From contig QNGE01003072.1 in the NCBI GenBank assembly GCA_008508345.1, positions 1 to 64,000 on the forward strand: a stretch of DNA of 64,000 nt, read 5' to 3'. Position 1 is the first letter of the stretch, and each line of letters starts with the position of its first letter. This DNA is from Paragonimus westermani (taxonomy: Eukaryota; Platyhelminthes; Trematoda; Plagiorchiida; Troglotrematidae). The translations under genes and the position numbers were made by a program. The notes below the pieces were generated by a model. It did not search any database. It was not told the DNA's origin and saw nothing but the letters and a program-made list of their open reading frames with translations. This document shows, piece by piece, positions 36,903 through 49,200 of the stretch.

Positions 36903-37590
36903 ACAACGGACCAGCGCATGATCTGAACCTAGGTACGTGCTCCAATAACAACGACAGTCTTAAATGGAACCGCGCCACCTATAACTAACAGCTATGTGGT
37001 CCATCTGAGACTAGACCTGATTCAAGGAGGGATGGCGCCAAGTATAGCAATGACGCGCACGATGCCTAAAACTAGTGATGGATAAAAACAGCCTATGCTC
37101 AGCGCACAGCTGTAATAGTCACCCGCCATTGTCCGAGCGATATGATGCCACCACAAACCTGCCACCTAGACGAGACTCGGCCTCACCAAAGAGGCTGACC
37201 TAGGCGTTCATATCTCCGGCCAGAATGTCTATAATAAAACCACGTGCCCACCGCACGAGAGCGGCCAGTTCCCAATAAAGGACGTCCTTGACGCCGAAGT
37301 CACTACAGTCAGTTGTAGCATAAGCAGACACAGCGAAAAGATTTCTGACAGTTTTGAGTCTAGAACTGAACTTAACGGAACCTGCTAAGCGGACAGGAAT
37401 CAAATCTATCAATGCGGCTGAGGCCGTCATGCTGACTATACCTACTCCAGCTTGACCGGTAACCGCGGCCGGAGAGTCACCTGAAGTATATAACCAGTAT
37501 CGGGTAGAAATTGCGGGTGCTGTTAATTCCATACGTTGACTACTGTCGTGGATTCTAGTCTCCGATATACAGCAAACATCAAGCTGGGAC
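36903..37590 (-). pseudogene. AP-like endonuclease domain of RTE copy B
   Basis: CCISETRI lies at 37,551-37,574 with the catalytic Glu. AGVGIVSM is near 37,450, and AGDMNA at 37,203-37,220 supplies the Asp-x-Asn pair. GGRFVV, YRSDNG and finally GSDHALV, with the catalytic Ser-Asp-His at 36,918-36,926, complete the fold. The piece 37,200-37,580 is open. Stops occur further on. Upstream, a conserved leader peptide DRVALSAAYSRVDRR (near 37,750) is shared with copy A. Confidence 0.85.
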
Positions 37591-38132
37591 TTATCGGTAC
37601 AATTGTACTATGATTAATTACATCTGTTGTGGGACCTGCAGAGAAATCATCAGAATTGGCGGTCGGGAGGGGTCTGAGAGCTAAATTTGATAAGACAGCA
37701 GAAGAGGGATCAGCAGTAGCATGTATTCGCCTATCCACCCTGCTGTATGCAGCAGATAGGGCGACCCGGTCTATACTGTGAGACGCCCGATGCAGTATGG
37801 AATTGTTTGTGTTGTGAGTATTCATGGTTGTGTGTGGGCTGAGATACTGCCAGGACACCCAGACCTAGACAGGAGAACGGTTAGGGTTCTCAACCAAAGC
37901 CTTTGGCTCAAAAGCCTGTACCGGGTGGATGGCGGTATACCAGAAATGGTACGTTTTTCAGGAAAAGATGCCAACCATCTTCCAACACCCAATTTGGAGG
38001 ACCAGGAGGCTGTGGTTTGTCAGACCTCTACCTGATAGCCTGCCTGGTATTACTAAATGTCCAGTTTAGCCCAAAAGGTCATCGAGATGCGCAAGCCATC
38101 ACACCACGTCAAGGTCCAGTCTCACCGTGACA

Positions 38133-38144
38133 GACTCTTAAGTA
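38133..38144. repeat. Target site duplication of RTE copy B, right copy
   Basis: GACTCTTAAGTA, identical to 34,628-34,639, directly abuts the 5' end of the minus-strand element. Confidence 0.85.
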
Positions 38145-39134
38145 ACAAGCGATGATAACACTTAATTAGATTTGTGATTGGGATGGGGGAAGAATGTAAG
38201 TAAATTGGATACATAGTATGTACAATAGTTACTGAACAGGCTCCAAGAATCCTGAAGTGTTTGGTGGTTAGGTAAGTTAGTTTAGACCCAAGGTCATGAG
38301 TTGTCCTGGAGTCACTGTGGTGAGGTTGGAAAGAAATGAAGTGAAACGGATGGAGATTCGAGTAGTAAGTTGGTAAGTTCACGTGTAATCCAAAATAGGT
38401 TCACGTTTACACCATATATTCACAAATTCTTTGGTGATTCAAAGAGTGGAAAACAATGTTATTTGGATCGTAAATGGACAAAATGAACGCAAGCCGGTCA
38501 GCGGCAGCAGTTCATTTGCAGGTTTTGGCAATCTTGTCGACCAGTTAGCTTACCTGCAGTTAGACGAGTTAGCCAGGTTCAGTGGTAGCCTAGATTTAGA
38601 AAGACTATAGGGCGGGCAGTGGGTTTCCATGTAATTTCAACTCCCTGAGTTTAATAGATGTCTTTCTTAATGGTTTCGGTTTAATTATTCAAAGTTGATG
38701 CTTTCTGACTTTGGCCAAAGGTTATGTGAATATCACCGCTATTCTTCACGAACACAATTTGCTCTCGAAATAAAATTATCTGAAATACATCTAACAGTAG
38801 GAGGGTTGAGTGGAGTGTAAATGATTGAACCAGACAGCTTTTTAATGCGTTGTTTAACATGGTCACACTTCTTTTCACAGGTTCATAACAGCTAAGTTTT
38901 TCACTTCCTCCCAGGTAGCGAACCGCTAAGTATTTGGGTGCTAAGTTGGGCCACAATTACATGTGATGCCCTCGTGATAATACTGCTCCACCAGTGAGAA
39001 GGCTCATGTTTTATGGACCTCTTCTGAAGTATTCCTATCCTCCGTTCTGCGTATGCATGTGTACTCCCCTTTCAACCATACTTTCCATTAATTTTCCCCA
39101 GATTTCTAACCAAACATTTCAAACTTCTTTCCAG
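38145..39134. other. Unassigned DNA
   Basis: I recognise nothing here. A 91-codon minus-strand frame (38,681-38,956) has no motif. Confidence 0.4.
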
Positions 39135-39402
39135 GTCCATAAAACACTCGTCCAACTGTAGTGGTGTTTCTCGTTGCATTCCTCCTGAAACGACCGTGTT
39201 TCAGCATTCTAAATCACACAAGTCGCCTGTCTGCAAAATTTTGTTCGTACCACGTCAGCCTCTTCAGGCCGACCTTTCTAAATGCATATCCACATCCAAA
39301 GTTGAGCCTCATTTCAAATCTCAATATGCCCGTGTCCGTGCATACAGTTCCTCTGTTGTCCTACATCCAGCACGATTCTCGATAATCCCGACGATTTTTT
39401 AA
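39135..39402 (+). CDS. Candidate terminal exon, unknown gene
   Basis: After a good acceptor with a pyrimidine tract (CAAACTTCTTTCCAG) one base and 88 codons read open to a TAA at 39,400-39,402. An AATAAA poly(A) signal lies 17 bases beyond the stop (39,419-39,424). The peptide is basic and rich in Ser and Lys, with SKSHKSPVCKILFVPRQPLQ and STSKVEPHFKSQYARVRAYS. It has no recognisable domain. It could be the last exon of the gene suggested by the 22,726-23,007 candidate on the same strand, but no linking exons were found. A chance open frame remains possible. Confidence 0.25.
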
Positions 39403-41359
39403 AAAGATCGGCCGTAAAAATAAACTAACACGCTATCCGCTAGAGATGTGGATGTGTAATTGTTGAATATTCACTTTCCAAAGTGCAAGAGGCAATTTCT
39501 TGACTTGACCTGACTTCTTATTCCTGTAAACCAGGCTTAGCTTCCCAATCTTTGTATACACTGATCAAGAATGTCCATCTTCTAGTAAAGTTTTTAAAAT
39601 TCCAGTTAACCATGTTTCTAAGGTTGGTAGGCAATAACCAGCATTTGTTTCAAAGGTATGCGCTAGTGTATCGTAGCTGGGTTACTTGGTCATCTATATG
39701 CGTCATGCTTGCCGATATCTTACTAATAACGTGAGTAAACCACCAAAACAACCATCGGAGAATTGTACAACACCCGTTAAAAGAACTGATATTCTAGTGG
39801 GGAAAATGCGGAGGATGACAGTCAACACAGTACAATTAGGGGATAAACGTGTAGAGTGGTCGCTTGCGAACTGCCATGAGAAACAGGGACAATAACCCAT
39901 CCTGTACACTCCATTGTTTTTAGGATGACAACCCGAAAGTCGGTTTTGGATCCTCGGGCACGAGAGGCACAGGAATGAACAGCAAAAGTTGTCAGGGAAA
40001 AGCATGAACAAAACTAACTTGACTTTAGGGCTCATTCAACTTTATTGGCTGTTGTATATTACTTGTTGTTACTGCGTTTAAATGATTACCGTCTTATTTG
40101 GTTCCAAAGAACTGCGGAATAAACAAAATTACTGTGGACTTCTACCGGACTTTTGATGACTCAGTAAGGGGATTGAATTGAACATTAACGTTAGGCCAGA
40201 GTGGATCAAACTGAGGTAATAAGTAGATTCTTTATTCACCTCTTAGTCCGATGGCACAATCTGGAAAGCGGTGAACCGTTGGCGTGAAGAGGAAGAACGA
40301 ACACATCCAATGTGAGAAAATAACGACTGTGTTTCTGCAAAGAATGGAGTCAACGAGATCCGTCCAGCTTCTATCCGTGGATGTTACGAAGACTGAGGGG
40401 TGTAATCAAATTCGGCATTATGAGTGTTGTCGTTTTTACTTAATTGCCTGTGAAGTCAGGACGATTTTTGGTGTCGCTTAACCTTCAAACATCAGTTCGT
40501 TCCTGAAATTACGTTATGTTCAATGAATTTGTTTTGCTTGTTGTAGAAATTATTGAGCAACATGCTTGAACGGCACTCAACTGTTAGTTAAGGAAACGCT
40601 TTTGTGTTATTACAGAAAAGCCTTAACCCGTGAACAACTGACGAGTTACTTTCAAAGGTTTACGTCCAAGGGGTCATAACGCAAAATATGAACAAAACCA
40701 GTCTACCAGAGGGTGAACTCAAGAAGTGCTTGGTTAAAGTGTGCACTCCAATAGATCCGTAGGCAAAAAAGAGTATTTGAAAACAAAGCAGAAAACTGCT
40801 CGTACAGCGCCATACTGTTCATTTTTATTTGTGTCCCATAGTGTAACCAGCCGATGAACTTCGACGACAATTGGGAGCTTTATCCTACAACATGTGTCAC
40901 CGTATCACTCAATACCAATGTGGCATTCGCATAACTACACACGTCATCAAAATAGACACACTATGAATAACACGGAGAAAAGGATGTGCATGCACGATAT
41001 AACTACCATGTACAAGCGCCACTGTTAACAAACTTGGGTCATACCTCTAAACAGTGACGTTCTGGATCTTCGAGACTCACACCTTGGATGGTGCACTGAG
41101 CCGGTAGAGGCGAGCCTCAGCGTCATTTGCTCCATACCCCGTTACCAAGTTATTTACTATCCGGTCACCACGCTGCTTTTTCCAGTCAACTTCGAGTTCT
41201 GCAAATAAGACTCGATGGGACAAACGGTGGGATGGCATACGAAGCATAAGTTTGAGCTAAGAAACTCCACGATGAAACCACGTTAGGCATGAAGATGCTC
41301 AGACTGCAATCTCTGAATAACAGATGTCTCATAGCCAAGTCGCCTACATGGTGATTTTA
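39403..41359. other. Unassigned DNA
   Basis: It contains an AATAAA at 39,419-39,424 and a basic 54-codon open stretch ending near 39,895, without a clear acceptor. Nothing else is recognised. Confidence 0.35.
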
Positions 41360-41935
41360 CCATACGCAAGCAGTCGTGTGCAAGCAGGGCCTACGGGACT
41401 TTATCAAACCTATTTTCCACCGCCAGTGGCGTTCGGCAAGGTTGCCACCACTACAATTCCTCATTGACTTCGCCGCAGTAAACGCGCCCAGACGAAGCAC
41501 GGGGTGGTGTCAGAGTTCCCACAGGTAACGAATTTCGTGGGTTGCATTACACAGACGACGTCGCCATAATCTGTGACGACTCATGTGCAGCTCAAAGCGT
41601 CTGAAACACGTTAGCGATACCTGTTGGTCGGTAGAGAACGTACTATCTTCACTAAAAGTGTAAAGTACAAGTTCAAGATTGGCAACGGTCTGTGCCCACG
41701 CCAACCTTGATGATGGTGTGTTGAAATCAATGGATCGTTCTCTTAGTCTGTGTAGCTGTATGGGGGGTTGATGGAGGTTGGGAAGGGAGCAGCGCAACAG
41801 CCAGAACAGTGTTAGTCAATCTGCGCCACCAGTGATGATGGAAAGACCGGAGTCCTCCTACGAATAAGCAGGAATACTTTGCATCCGTAGACTCTTCCTC
41901 GCCAAATGGCTTGGAATCTGGCATATTCAGGCACA
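41360..41935 (+). mobile_element. Non-LTR reverse transcriptase fragment
   Basis: Motif B is exact: SGVRQGC at 41,425-41,445. The active-site block reads LHYTDDVAIICDDSCAAQS, with Tyr-Thr-Asp-Asp at 41,548-41,559, so both catalytic Asp residues remain. KCKVQVQDWQ follows near 41,660-41,690, and a KAR-type helix piece TARTVLVNLRHQ lies near 41,800. Three frame changes and several stops interrupt it. The motif order is that of RTE-type elements. The start and the 3' end are missing. It ends about 700 bp from the tankyrase stop, in the opposite orientation. Confidence 0.75.
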
Positions 41936-42638
41936 TGTTCACTGATTACCCAAAAATGACAGTTGTTTTATTTATCTGAACCCAAAAGCGGTAGTCTTCA
42001 GAAGAGATTGTTACGTCCAAGTTGGTGAAGCAAATTTCAGCATTCAATGAGAACCGAACGCTAGGCATAAGTCATAGATAATGCACCGAGAAACGAAGCC
42101 TAAGGTACGTGGGGAAACAAACTGAACACAAATGGGTGGGATAATTTTTATGTTTCACAGGTGGGATCGAAATTGCCACAAGTAATCGTAAAAAACGATG
42201 CAAAAGACTAGTTGGCAGTGCAAGTTGAATTGAGAGGAGAGGGGAGCTAAGAAAGGCGAACAAGCAAGCCAAAGGACAGCATAACAACAGACGTACCGAG
42301 AAGTGGAAGCTAATCGAAAAAAACAAGGATACATGTCGTGAATGGTTGATACTCTTGGTGTAAGTTACGTCAAGTGCGAAATAAACCAAGAGGGATACAC
42401 AAACGGCTTGTCCGTGTGTGTGAGAATTGTAATGAGTAGGCACTGATCAAAACCGCATGTACGCACGAAAAGAACGGAAAGACAAACTGAACAGGTTACC
42501 TGTGTCTAACAATGGCTTACGTGTGTGTACGCGCATGGCCGTGCGGACACACTTTGAAGCTATAATTCGCCTGCGTGTGTGAACGAGAAAGTTAGGTATT
42601 CGGCACGTAGTGCCTCGACGGACACAGAAACAGGGTGG
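41936..42638 (-). other. Probable 3' untranslated region of the tankyrase gene
   Basis: This stretch follows the tankyrase stop codon on the minus strand. A minus-strand AATAAA lies at 41,967-41,972 and is the nearest signal of that form that I noticed. A 123-codon frame at 42,072-42,443 (minus) is low-complexity (Leu, Ser, His, Phe) and is not called. The true 3' end is unknown. Confidence 0.4.
41967..41972 (-). terminator. Candidate poly(A) signal for tankyrase
   Basis: The minus strand reads AATAAA about 670 bases after the stop codon. It is supported only by the hexamer and its position. Confidence 0.25.
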
Positions 42639-43202
42639 TCATACAGAACCTTGAACGGACTGACAGGTTGGACCACCTGGAGCAGTTGGGATGGGTGACG
42701 ACGACGACGCAGTGGAGGCTGTTGGAGAAGTGGAGAAGCCACCTATGTCCGGCTTGCTGGAATTCGGAACAATTCGGTTGGGGGACTGAACAACCAGACA
42801 TGACACACGGGACCCAGCAGCAACAGTCACGCTAGGAGTTAACAGACCGGAGGCGCCAAGCGAGGAAGAAGTCACTGTGGCTGAAATCCCAGCGAAACTT
42901 GCGCTGGGCAGGAGTGCAGAATCAGTTGGATCTGGAGGTACAAGTAGGTAGGTAATCAGGTATTCTGGATAGGCTTGTTCTCCCCGATAGATTACATACT
43001 CTGCAAAATTCAGACCACCCGTGCTTGGACGTCCAACGATAGAATGGTGCCCGGGAGGCGCATGGGCTACCTTCATCGCGTTGAACTGAATGAAAGAACG
43101 ACCCAGAGCGACGCGGCAGAGCAACAACTGTCGTGGGCAAACGTAGCAAGAGCGCGATTTGTGCGCTTGGCAACCGGTGCCGCCCCCAATTCCATAGACA
43201 TA
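42639..43202 (-). CDS. TNKS: Tankyrase exon 8: PARP C-terminal half and tail, with stop
   Basis: The acceptor TTTATTTTTCACCTTAG precedes [11 protein letters not shown]. The zinc site is complete: Cys, His, Cys, Cys in [45 protein letters not shown] and [19 protein letters not shown] follow. The Glu of PEYLITY is the catalytic Glu of the His-Tyr-Glu set. Vertebrate tankyrases end within roughly 10-20 residues after this point. Here about 100 further residues rich in Ser, Thr, Pro and Val run to a TGA at 42,639-42,641. The tail has no domain that I recognise. Because the exon reads open throughout, the tail is probably really translated. Confidence 0.97.
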   Translation of the reverse strand, partial: YVYGIGGGTGCQAHKSRSCYVCPRQLLLCRVALGRSFIQFNAMKVAHAPPGHHSIVGRPSTGGLNFAEYVIYRGEQAYPEYLITYLLVPPDPTDSALLPSASFAGISATVTSSSLGASGLLTPSVTVAAGSRVSCLVVQSPNRIVPNSSKPDIGGFSTSPTASTASSSSPIPTAPGGPTCQSVQGSV

Positions 43203-46200
43203 CTAAGGTGAAAAATAAAGAAGGAATCCACATGATGACACAGTTCCGTTTTAAGAAACACATAACTGAAGCCACAACCTTAGCAACAGTCCAGACAAAT
43301 CCGAGTGCGACAGACACTACCAAACGTAAGGTAGACTGCCCACTACCGGTTTCTACAAAAAAAAATTGGTCTATTAGTACATACACACAAGGAAACTTTC
43401 GTCCATTACAAGCCCGTTGGAAAGCTTTCAAAGATCATAGGGGAAGTTTCTCAAAACTGACATACGCTTATTGAAGTTCAAACATTATTGTTGTTTATTT
43501 GCTAACGCTAATGTCTGATCCACATAAGAAGCTCAAGCAGGCAACTAAACCAAACAAGGCGAAGTAGGATAAATTAAATATCGGCGACAAATCATCAATC
43601 AGGTCATTCCACCTGAAGATAGGAAAGAACACACTCTCCACTCGTCACAAACCTCTTTGCACCTAACCGATAACCAGATTCGACGATGAAACTCCCACAA
43701 GTTAAACATCACAACTCCAACCAGTCAACAGCGGTCGGAACATAGCTCAACAATTTTGACGAACCCGGTGGGTTCAATTTGGCCTAGATGTCTTTGTCGA
43801 GAGGTTACCGACCGAAGGAAACAGGTCAAAAATGAATCTCCTAGAGAGTACCCAGAAACCTGAATAACACCTATAAACGAATCTAGCTGAACGTTTCGAT
43901 GCGATAATTCGGTCACACGGACAAAGAATGTGGATGGAGTTCAAACACGAGTCGTGATAGAGATGTACAGCTGCCGAATAAAACTGGAAAAATGTTGCAA
44001 TCGCTACAACCAAATGAGTGGTGCTTAGTTTATAAAGTTTAAACCACCTAGATAACAACGCGTGTCAACTGGTCATGGAACAGAGCTCGCCCATTCCGCT
44101 AACGGAATGATTTCTAAGAAGGACGTTCGAGCGAATAGCCTTCAGCCTGTTGCCACGGGATTAACGTTTATAGTCCCATTCTGATTGTTTCCTCTGGTGG
44201 ATCAACCCAAACAAGGACAGAATCAGCTAGAATGTAGGGAGCATCGTTGGACATGTATCTGAGTTCGCCTCCCAGTCAATGTGGCCACAATTAATGCAAA
44301 CCGGCAAAGGCGGGACAGATATCAGCTAACACTGATATCATCCTGAATATTTACCAATAAGGTGGACCGATTCATTGACGCGATCGAGTGGGCAAGCACA
44401 AGGGAAGGCAGGAAACCCGGTTTCAGTTAGTACCAAACATTTTCAGCCGACGCACCACCAGGTTGATTTACCCGATACTGAACTTAGCAGTCTACTAAGC
44501 ATCACCATCTACAGGTTTGTAGCATCTAGTAAGGTGGCAGTGAACAGATAATGCAGAGCGATCATGTGTGCACGCATAAATCTCTCACGCGAGTTGACTG
44601 CTTACCTTGGATTGGCTAGCTGATATCGGCAGACCGACTGATACAACTACCTATCATGAATCGACTGGTTTTAGGAGACATTTCAAAACGACATGAAATA
44701 TTAACACCTTGCAACACATACCATTCTGATGAGTAGTCGGGGATTTGGTTTATTTTCAAGTTGACCATCACTCACATTTGATCACAGCCTTCGCATTCAG
44801 ATAGACTTTCCAGCCAGCCTCTTTCGAAAAGAAGCACTAGACTCGAGTTTCGCTCTCATNNNNNNNNNNNNNNNNNNNNNNNNNNNNNNNNNNNNNNNNN
44901 NNNNNNNNNNNNNNNNNNNNNNNNNNNNNNNNNNNNNNNNNNNNNNNNNNNNNNNNNNNNNNNNNNNNNNNNNNNNNNNNNNNNNNNNNNNNNNNNNNNN
45001 NNNNNNNNNNNNNNNNNNNNNNNNNNNNNNNNNNNNNNNNNNNNNNNNNNNNNNNNNNNNNNNNNNNNNNNNNNNNNNNNNNNNNNNNNNNNNNNNNNNN
45101 NNNNNNTCTAATGAGAGCGAAACTCGAGTCTAGTGCTTCTTTTCGAAAGAGGCTGGCTGGAAAGTCTATCTGAATGCGAAGGCTGCGATCAAATGTGAGT
45201 GATGATCAACTTGAAAACATACCATTCTGCCGCGTTGGCAGTAAGATGTAATCTGTGGCGAAACCGCACCACATAACTAACGCAAAGGAGCCGCTTTAAG
45301 CATATCTGACAAACTACTCACAAATAAACACATTTAGTGTGCGCCAAACTTTTACGCCTAAAAGAAAAAAGTGCACGCAAGTAAACATCCACACACTGGG
45401 AACACTAACTGCCAAAGTTTTCAATGTGTGAGGGGGACAGAGAGCGCATCGAAGGTGAAGGTCAGAGATACTCACCTGGTTGGATTTGGAGGAATTCTCC
45501 GCGAAATAGATACCAGCACCAAACATACCGCCAATGTAAGCATGTCGTTCGTCAAATCCCTTCATAACGATGGCTTGTAGAAATGGCGAACCGTGGAACA
45601 ACAGACGCTCGTTATAGTGGCCAGCACTGTCCTCACTGATCTCCTTACAGCGATGGACATAACGATCCCAGAGACGACGATTACGGATACGAGCCACCTT
45701 CAGAAGGTGGTAGCGCTTGAAAACCCCACCGCAGTTATCCCGATGTTCCCGAATGGTACTTTGCACCTGTGTACAGAAAAATAAGAACAGCGGAGAGTTC
45801 AATTAGTCTGCTGAAAACGGTCCGGAAAGAAAACAGTTCTCAATCCCAGGTAGGTTCGTTCAAAAGTTAGGGTTACATTCGACACGCATACATAGAAATC
45901 AGCTACGAAAGTAAGTGTGGTATCTATTGAATGTAAGCGCACGTAGTCTGGCGACGTAGATTGTTTTGCTGACGGCGTTAACAAGTCTCGTGTTGACTGG
46001 TTCAACAAGCTCATCACCTATGAATGACAGTGCAATGCACATCTCACCTAGCTACATGGCCATGTCCATAAACCACAGAGAATGGCCACTTTGTGAGAAT
46101 GATCGCTGATCAGTTGGGGGAACGGATATACTGGCTCTTCTAGGTTTTTCCACATAAATACTAGGTTGAGCACAGTCAACAGTATGATGCTAAAATGAGA

Positions 46201-49200
46201 ACAGCCACCAAGCCCAATTGATTATGTTTGGATTCAAACGTAAACGTCACGTCACTGTGTGCCAAGCTAAAACGGGTGAAAGATTGCAGGACTAGAGGGC
46301 GAGCCAATCACAAAAGCTATCGTTTGTATTTCATTTGAAAACACTAAAATTTTCTACGTCTTACCGGAAAGATGTTAACGAGCAACGGACGCAACGGAGG
46401 TCTCATTGCCGATATACTTCCCAAATAGATTCAAACCACATATCATGAGTAGTAGTATGTACTAATGGTCTACGATTCACCGAAAACGCAACCAGTTAGA
46501 TTGTTGCTGCCAGTCATCAAGTATGCGTGACCGGTGAGCTTTGAACATACATGCTAATATTTGAACAGCAAAAAATAGGAGTCAACAGTTCTGTTTTAAG
46601 TTGTTTTTGTCATGCTCATCGAACTCAGTGGAATCCACAGGGCAGCGGAGATTATCAAACGCACTTGAAGGAAACGTGTAGCATATCGGACCTTCTAAGG
46701 AGGATAGATGATTTAGAATCATGACAACACAGGAAGTAAATTTTTACCTATTAAAATTCGTCGATAGTTCCTTATTGATCACTGTTCACCAGGCATCCAG
46801 CCGCACCGTTCCATGACCTCCACTGAGTTTGACAGGCTCAATGGAAACTTTTATTAATTAGCCATCTTTGGTAGTCGCAGTCCAAACCTGACTTGGAATT
46901 AGTTATTCTGCGTCGTACTTTTTTCAATCATCACAAGCTTCAGTGTCACATAGGACGAGGTGAACGAAAGCCAATAATTACCTGTTCTTCAACCGCTCGG
47001 AACTCTGGATCCGATGGATCCAATTCAACCATCACCGTCTGCTTCAACGATCCCGGAGGAAAGTACATTGGACTTGTCGGAGTAGCTTCGGATACACCAA
47101 CTCCATGGAAGTGAGTCGTCGTCGCACTAAGGGAACTACTAGAGGAGACGGTAAGGTCAGGGATCACCGCTGGCGACGACATAGAAGTTGCATCTGTACC
47201 GTTCATAGAAGATAGTGATAAGTTTTGCATGCCCATCGTCAGGTGCGCAACGGCAGATGGTGGAAGTGGAAGACCGTTAGAAAGACCAAAAGAAGCAGCA
47301 GACATGCGCCAACGCTGCAAACCTTTGAGTATTTTATGGCGGTGACCGTAGACGATCACACCGAGTTCTTTCAGTTCAGCATGGGTCATTTCGGCCAATA
47401 TGTCCATGGTGACCTGAACATGACCAGGATGAAAGCAAATGATAGAGAAGGTCACGGACAATACACGAAACGATATTGCACAAACAATCACAGAGGTCAA
47501 CGCGTGATGCACAATATCAGACAGGAAACACGAACCGCGCATAAAGTGTTGGCATCGGTGTCCGGATTGACCTGTCTCAGTGACCTAAGCCGAAGAATGT
47601 CTGCGTGAACAAGTCACCGCAGTTGGTTTGTGCTGCATCACTTGTGGTTTCACTCACACATCCCGTATTCAGAATAGACAAAAAGCAATGAGCGTCGGAA
47701 TGGAGACCTTTGCAGTCCGGTTTGCCAATGCTCGTTAACTGGATGGCAGACACATCCATACAAACAAACAAAAACACACTTATGGAACGCAATAACCCAT
47801 TCCGCGCCAGCTCATCTGAGCAATCATCTGCGCGGTAGCCTACGTGAAGTAGTTATATGTTATAGTAGTGCACACCCTATCAGGATACGGCCCAAAGGCA
47901 GTTTAACAGAGGATAAAATTGTCGTCCTTATTATAACTGTTTATCAGAGAAAGACCGGCCTACTTTCACATTTGTCTTCATCTTGCTGGTCGCTGGACAA
48001 CACGCAGTCAGTTCTTTACAGTATGTAAAATTAGTTACCAAGGTGGGTCAGTTACCGGTAAGATGAGAACATTTACGAAAATGATCTCTCTCCTCACTAC
48101 CGTGAGGAGAAATTTTCAGTTTGCATGTCAAGCAATGATGCATGGTATCAAACGATAAAATACGACATATGAATTAAATACATGGCTAAACCTTGCAAGC
48201 TGTAGTTAACGGCTGTGTGATTCAAAACAACGACAGTGGGTTTAGCGGCAGACATCCTTATTGCAAAGCCAGATCAAAAGCTGGAAGCCACTTTCCCAAA
48301 CATTTTTTGGTGTAGAAAAATCATTGGAACATCCAGCTAACTCCAAACAAAACAACAGAAACTTAGAGACGTATGTAAACGCATAACAGCTCGAGCTGTT
48401 ATTCTCCCGGGTAGTACATCAAATGAGTAATTAGATAATATACGATATGGAAACGGATAAAAGTTATAAGGCGGTCGAAACCTTACGGTAAGCGGCTGTG
48501 GAAGTAAACAGCATTTTCATGGTATCGTACTTCTCAAACTGGCAGACGATAATTCCTGGTTAGAACAACCAAGGTCTTTGCGGCCTGTAACCACCTGACA
48601 GTTTTGAAATTCCTTCCGGCAGTTGGACTGATTACTGTGTGATGATGACGCTCCACCGTCATACAGAAAACTTAGACAGACCAGTGTCGAATGCGTTTTT
48701 ATCACTGAGATCACCAGTCAAGAAAAACTGGAGCTTTTCGAAACGCACATTGCTCACACAATCAACCCACTCAAAAAAGACTCACCAGGTAGGATAACAG
48801 TCAACAAAAACTGAGCAGTTATATGCGCGCTCTACCTGGATTGACAAGGTATTCGAACTACGGAACAAAACCAGTCGTGAATACGCATTGTAGAAAGTGT
48901 ACAAATGCACAATAACTATCCATAATAATGTTGTCGGAGGGACAACGTGAAGACTGCGTTTCTCCCTGAGATTAAAAAGCCTTCGCACTTGAAGAAAAAC
49001 AGGCCTCGCGTACTAACACACTTTGTATTTGTTTTCACTTGGTCCAGTGAACCAGCAGCAAGCTGAGATGGACGCTCATATTGCAAAAAGCCAGAGAATG
49101 GAAACATTCAGTCACTTGAACTCGGACACGTGAATGCGTAGTTACCAGTTAACGTGGCAAACAGTGAAGTACCGTGAGGTCCAAGCAACAGAGCAAGGAA

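Larger units (their letters stand above)
34640..38132 (-). mobile_element. RTE-like non-LTR retrotransposon, end to end, inactive (copy B)
   Basis: This is a 3,493-bp element on the minus strand. It comprises a leader (38,132 to about 37,860), an AP-endonuclease (37,590-36,900), a linker (36,854-36,342), a reverse transcriptase (36,290-35,560), a C-terminal region (to about 34,860) and a 3' untranslated tail ending in a few GAT units. An identical 12-bp duplication, GACTCTTAAGTA, flanks both ends, so both ends look real. The low ends-to-middle decay suggests it is younger than copy A. It is nevertheless dead: frameshifts lie near 37,530 and 35,700, there are several stops, and about 190 bp are missing at the single N at 35,886. 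Confidence 0.9.
43203..45475 (-). other. Tankyrase intron 7, with sequence gap
   Basis: This 2.3-kb intron contains the inverted repeat and 247-base run of N described separately. The remainder, 43,203-44,715, shows nothing that I recognise. GT and AG borders are present. Confidence 0.8.

Noticed and set aside
37778..38130. Plus-strand open frames over the RTE copy B leader
   Set aside because: They are antisense to the leader and endonuclease start of the element, whose coding strand is minus.
42072..42443. 123-codon minus-strand frame downstream of tankyrase
   Set aside because: Low-complexity Leu/Ser/Phe/His translation within the probable 3' UTR, after the genuine stop; no domain.
42922..43431. 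169-codon minus-strand frame overlapping the last tankyrase exon
   Set aside because: It is an alternative frame of the PARP exon and the adjacent intron; the PARP residues are in the other frame.
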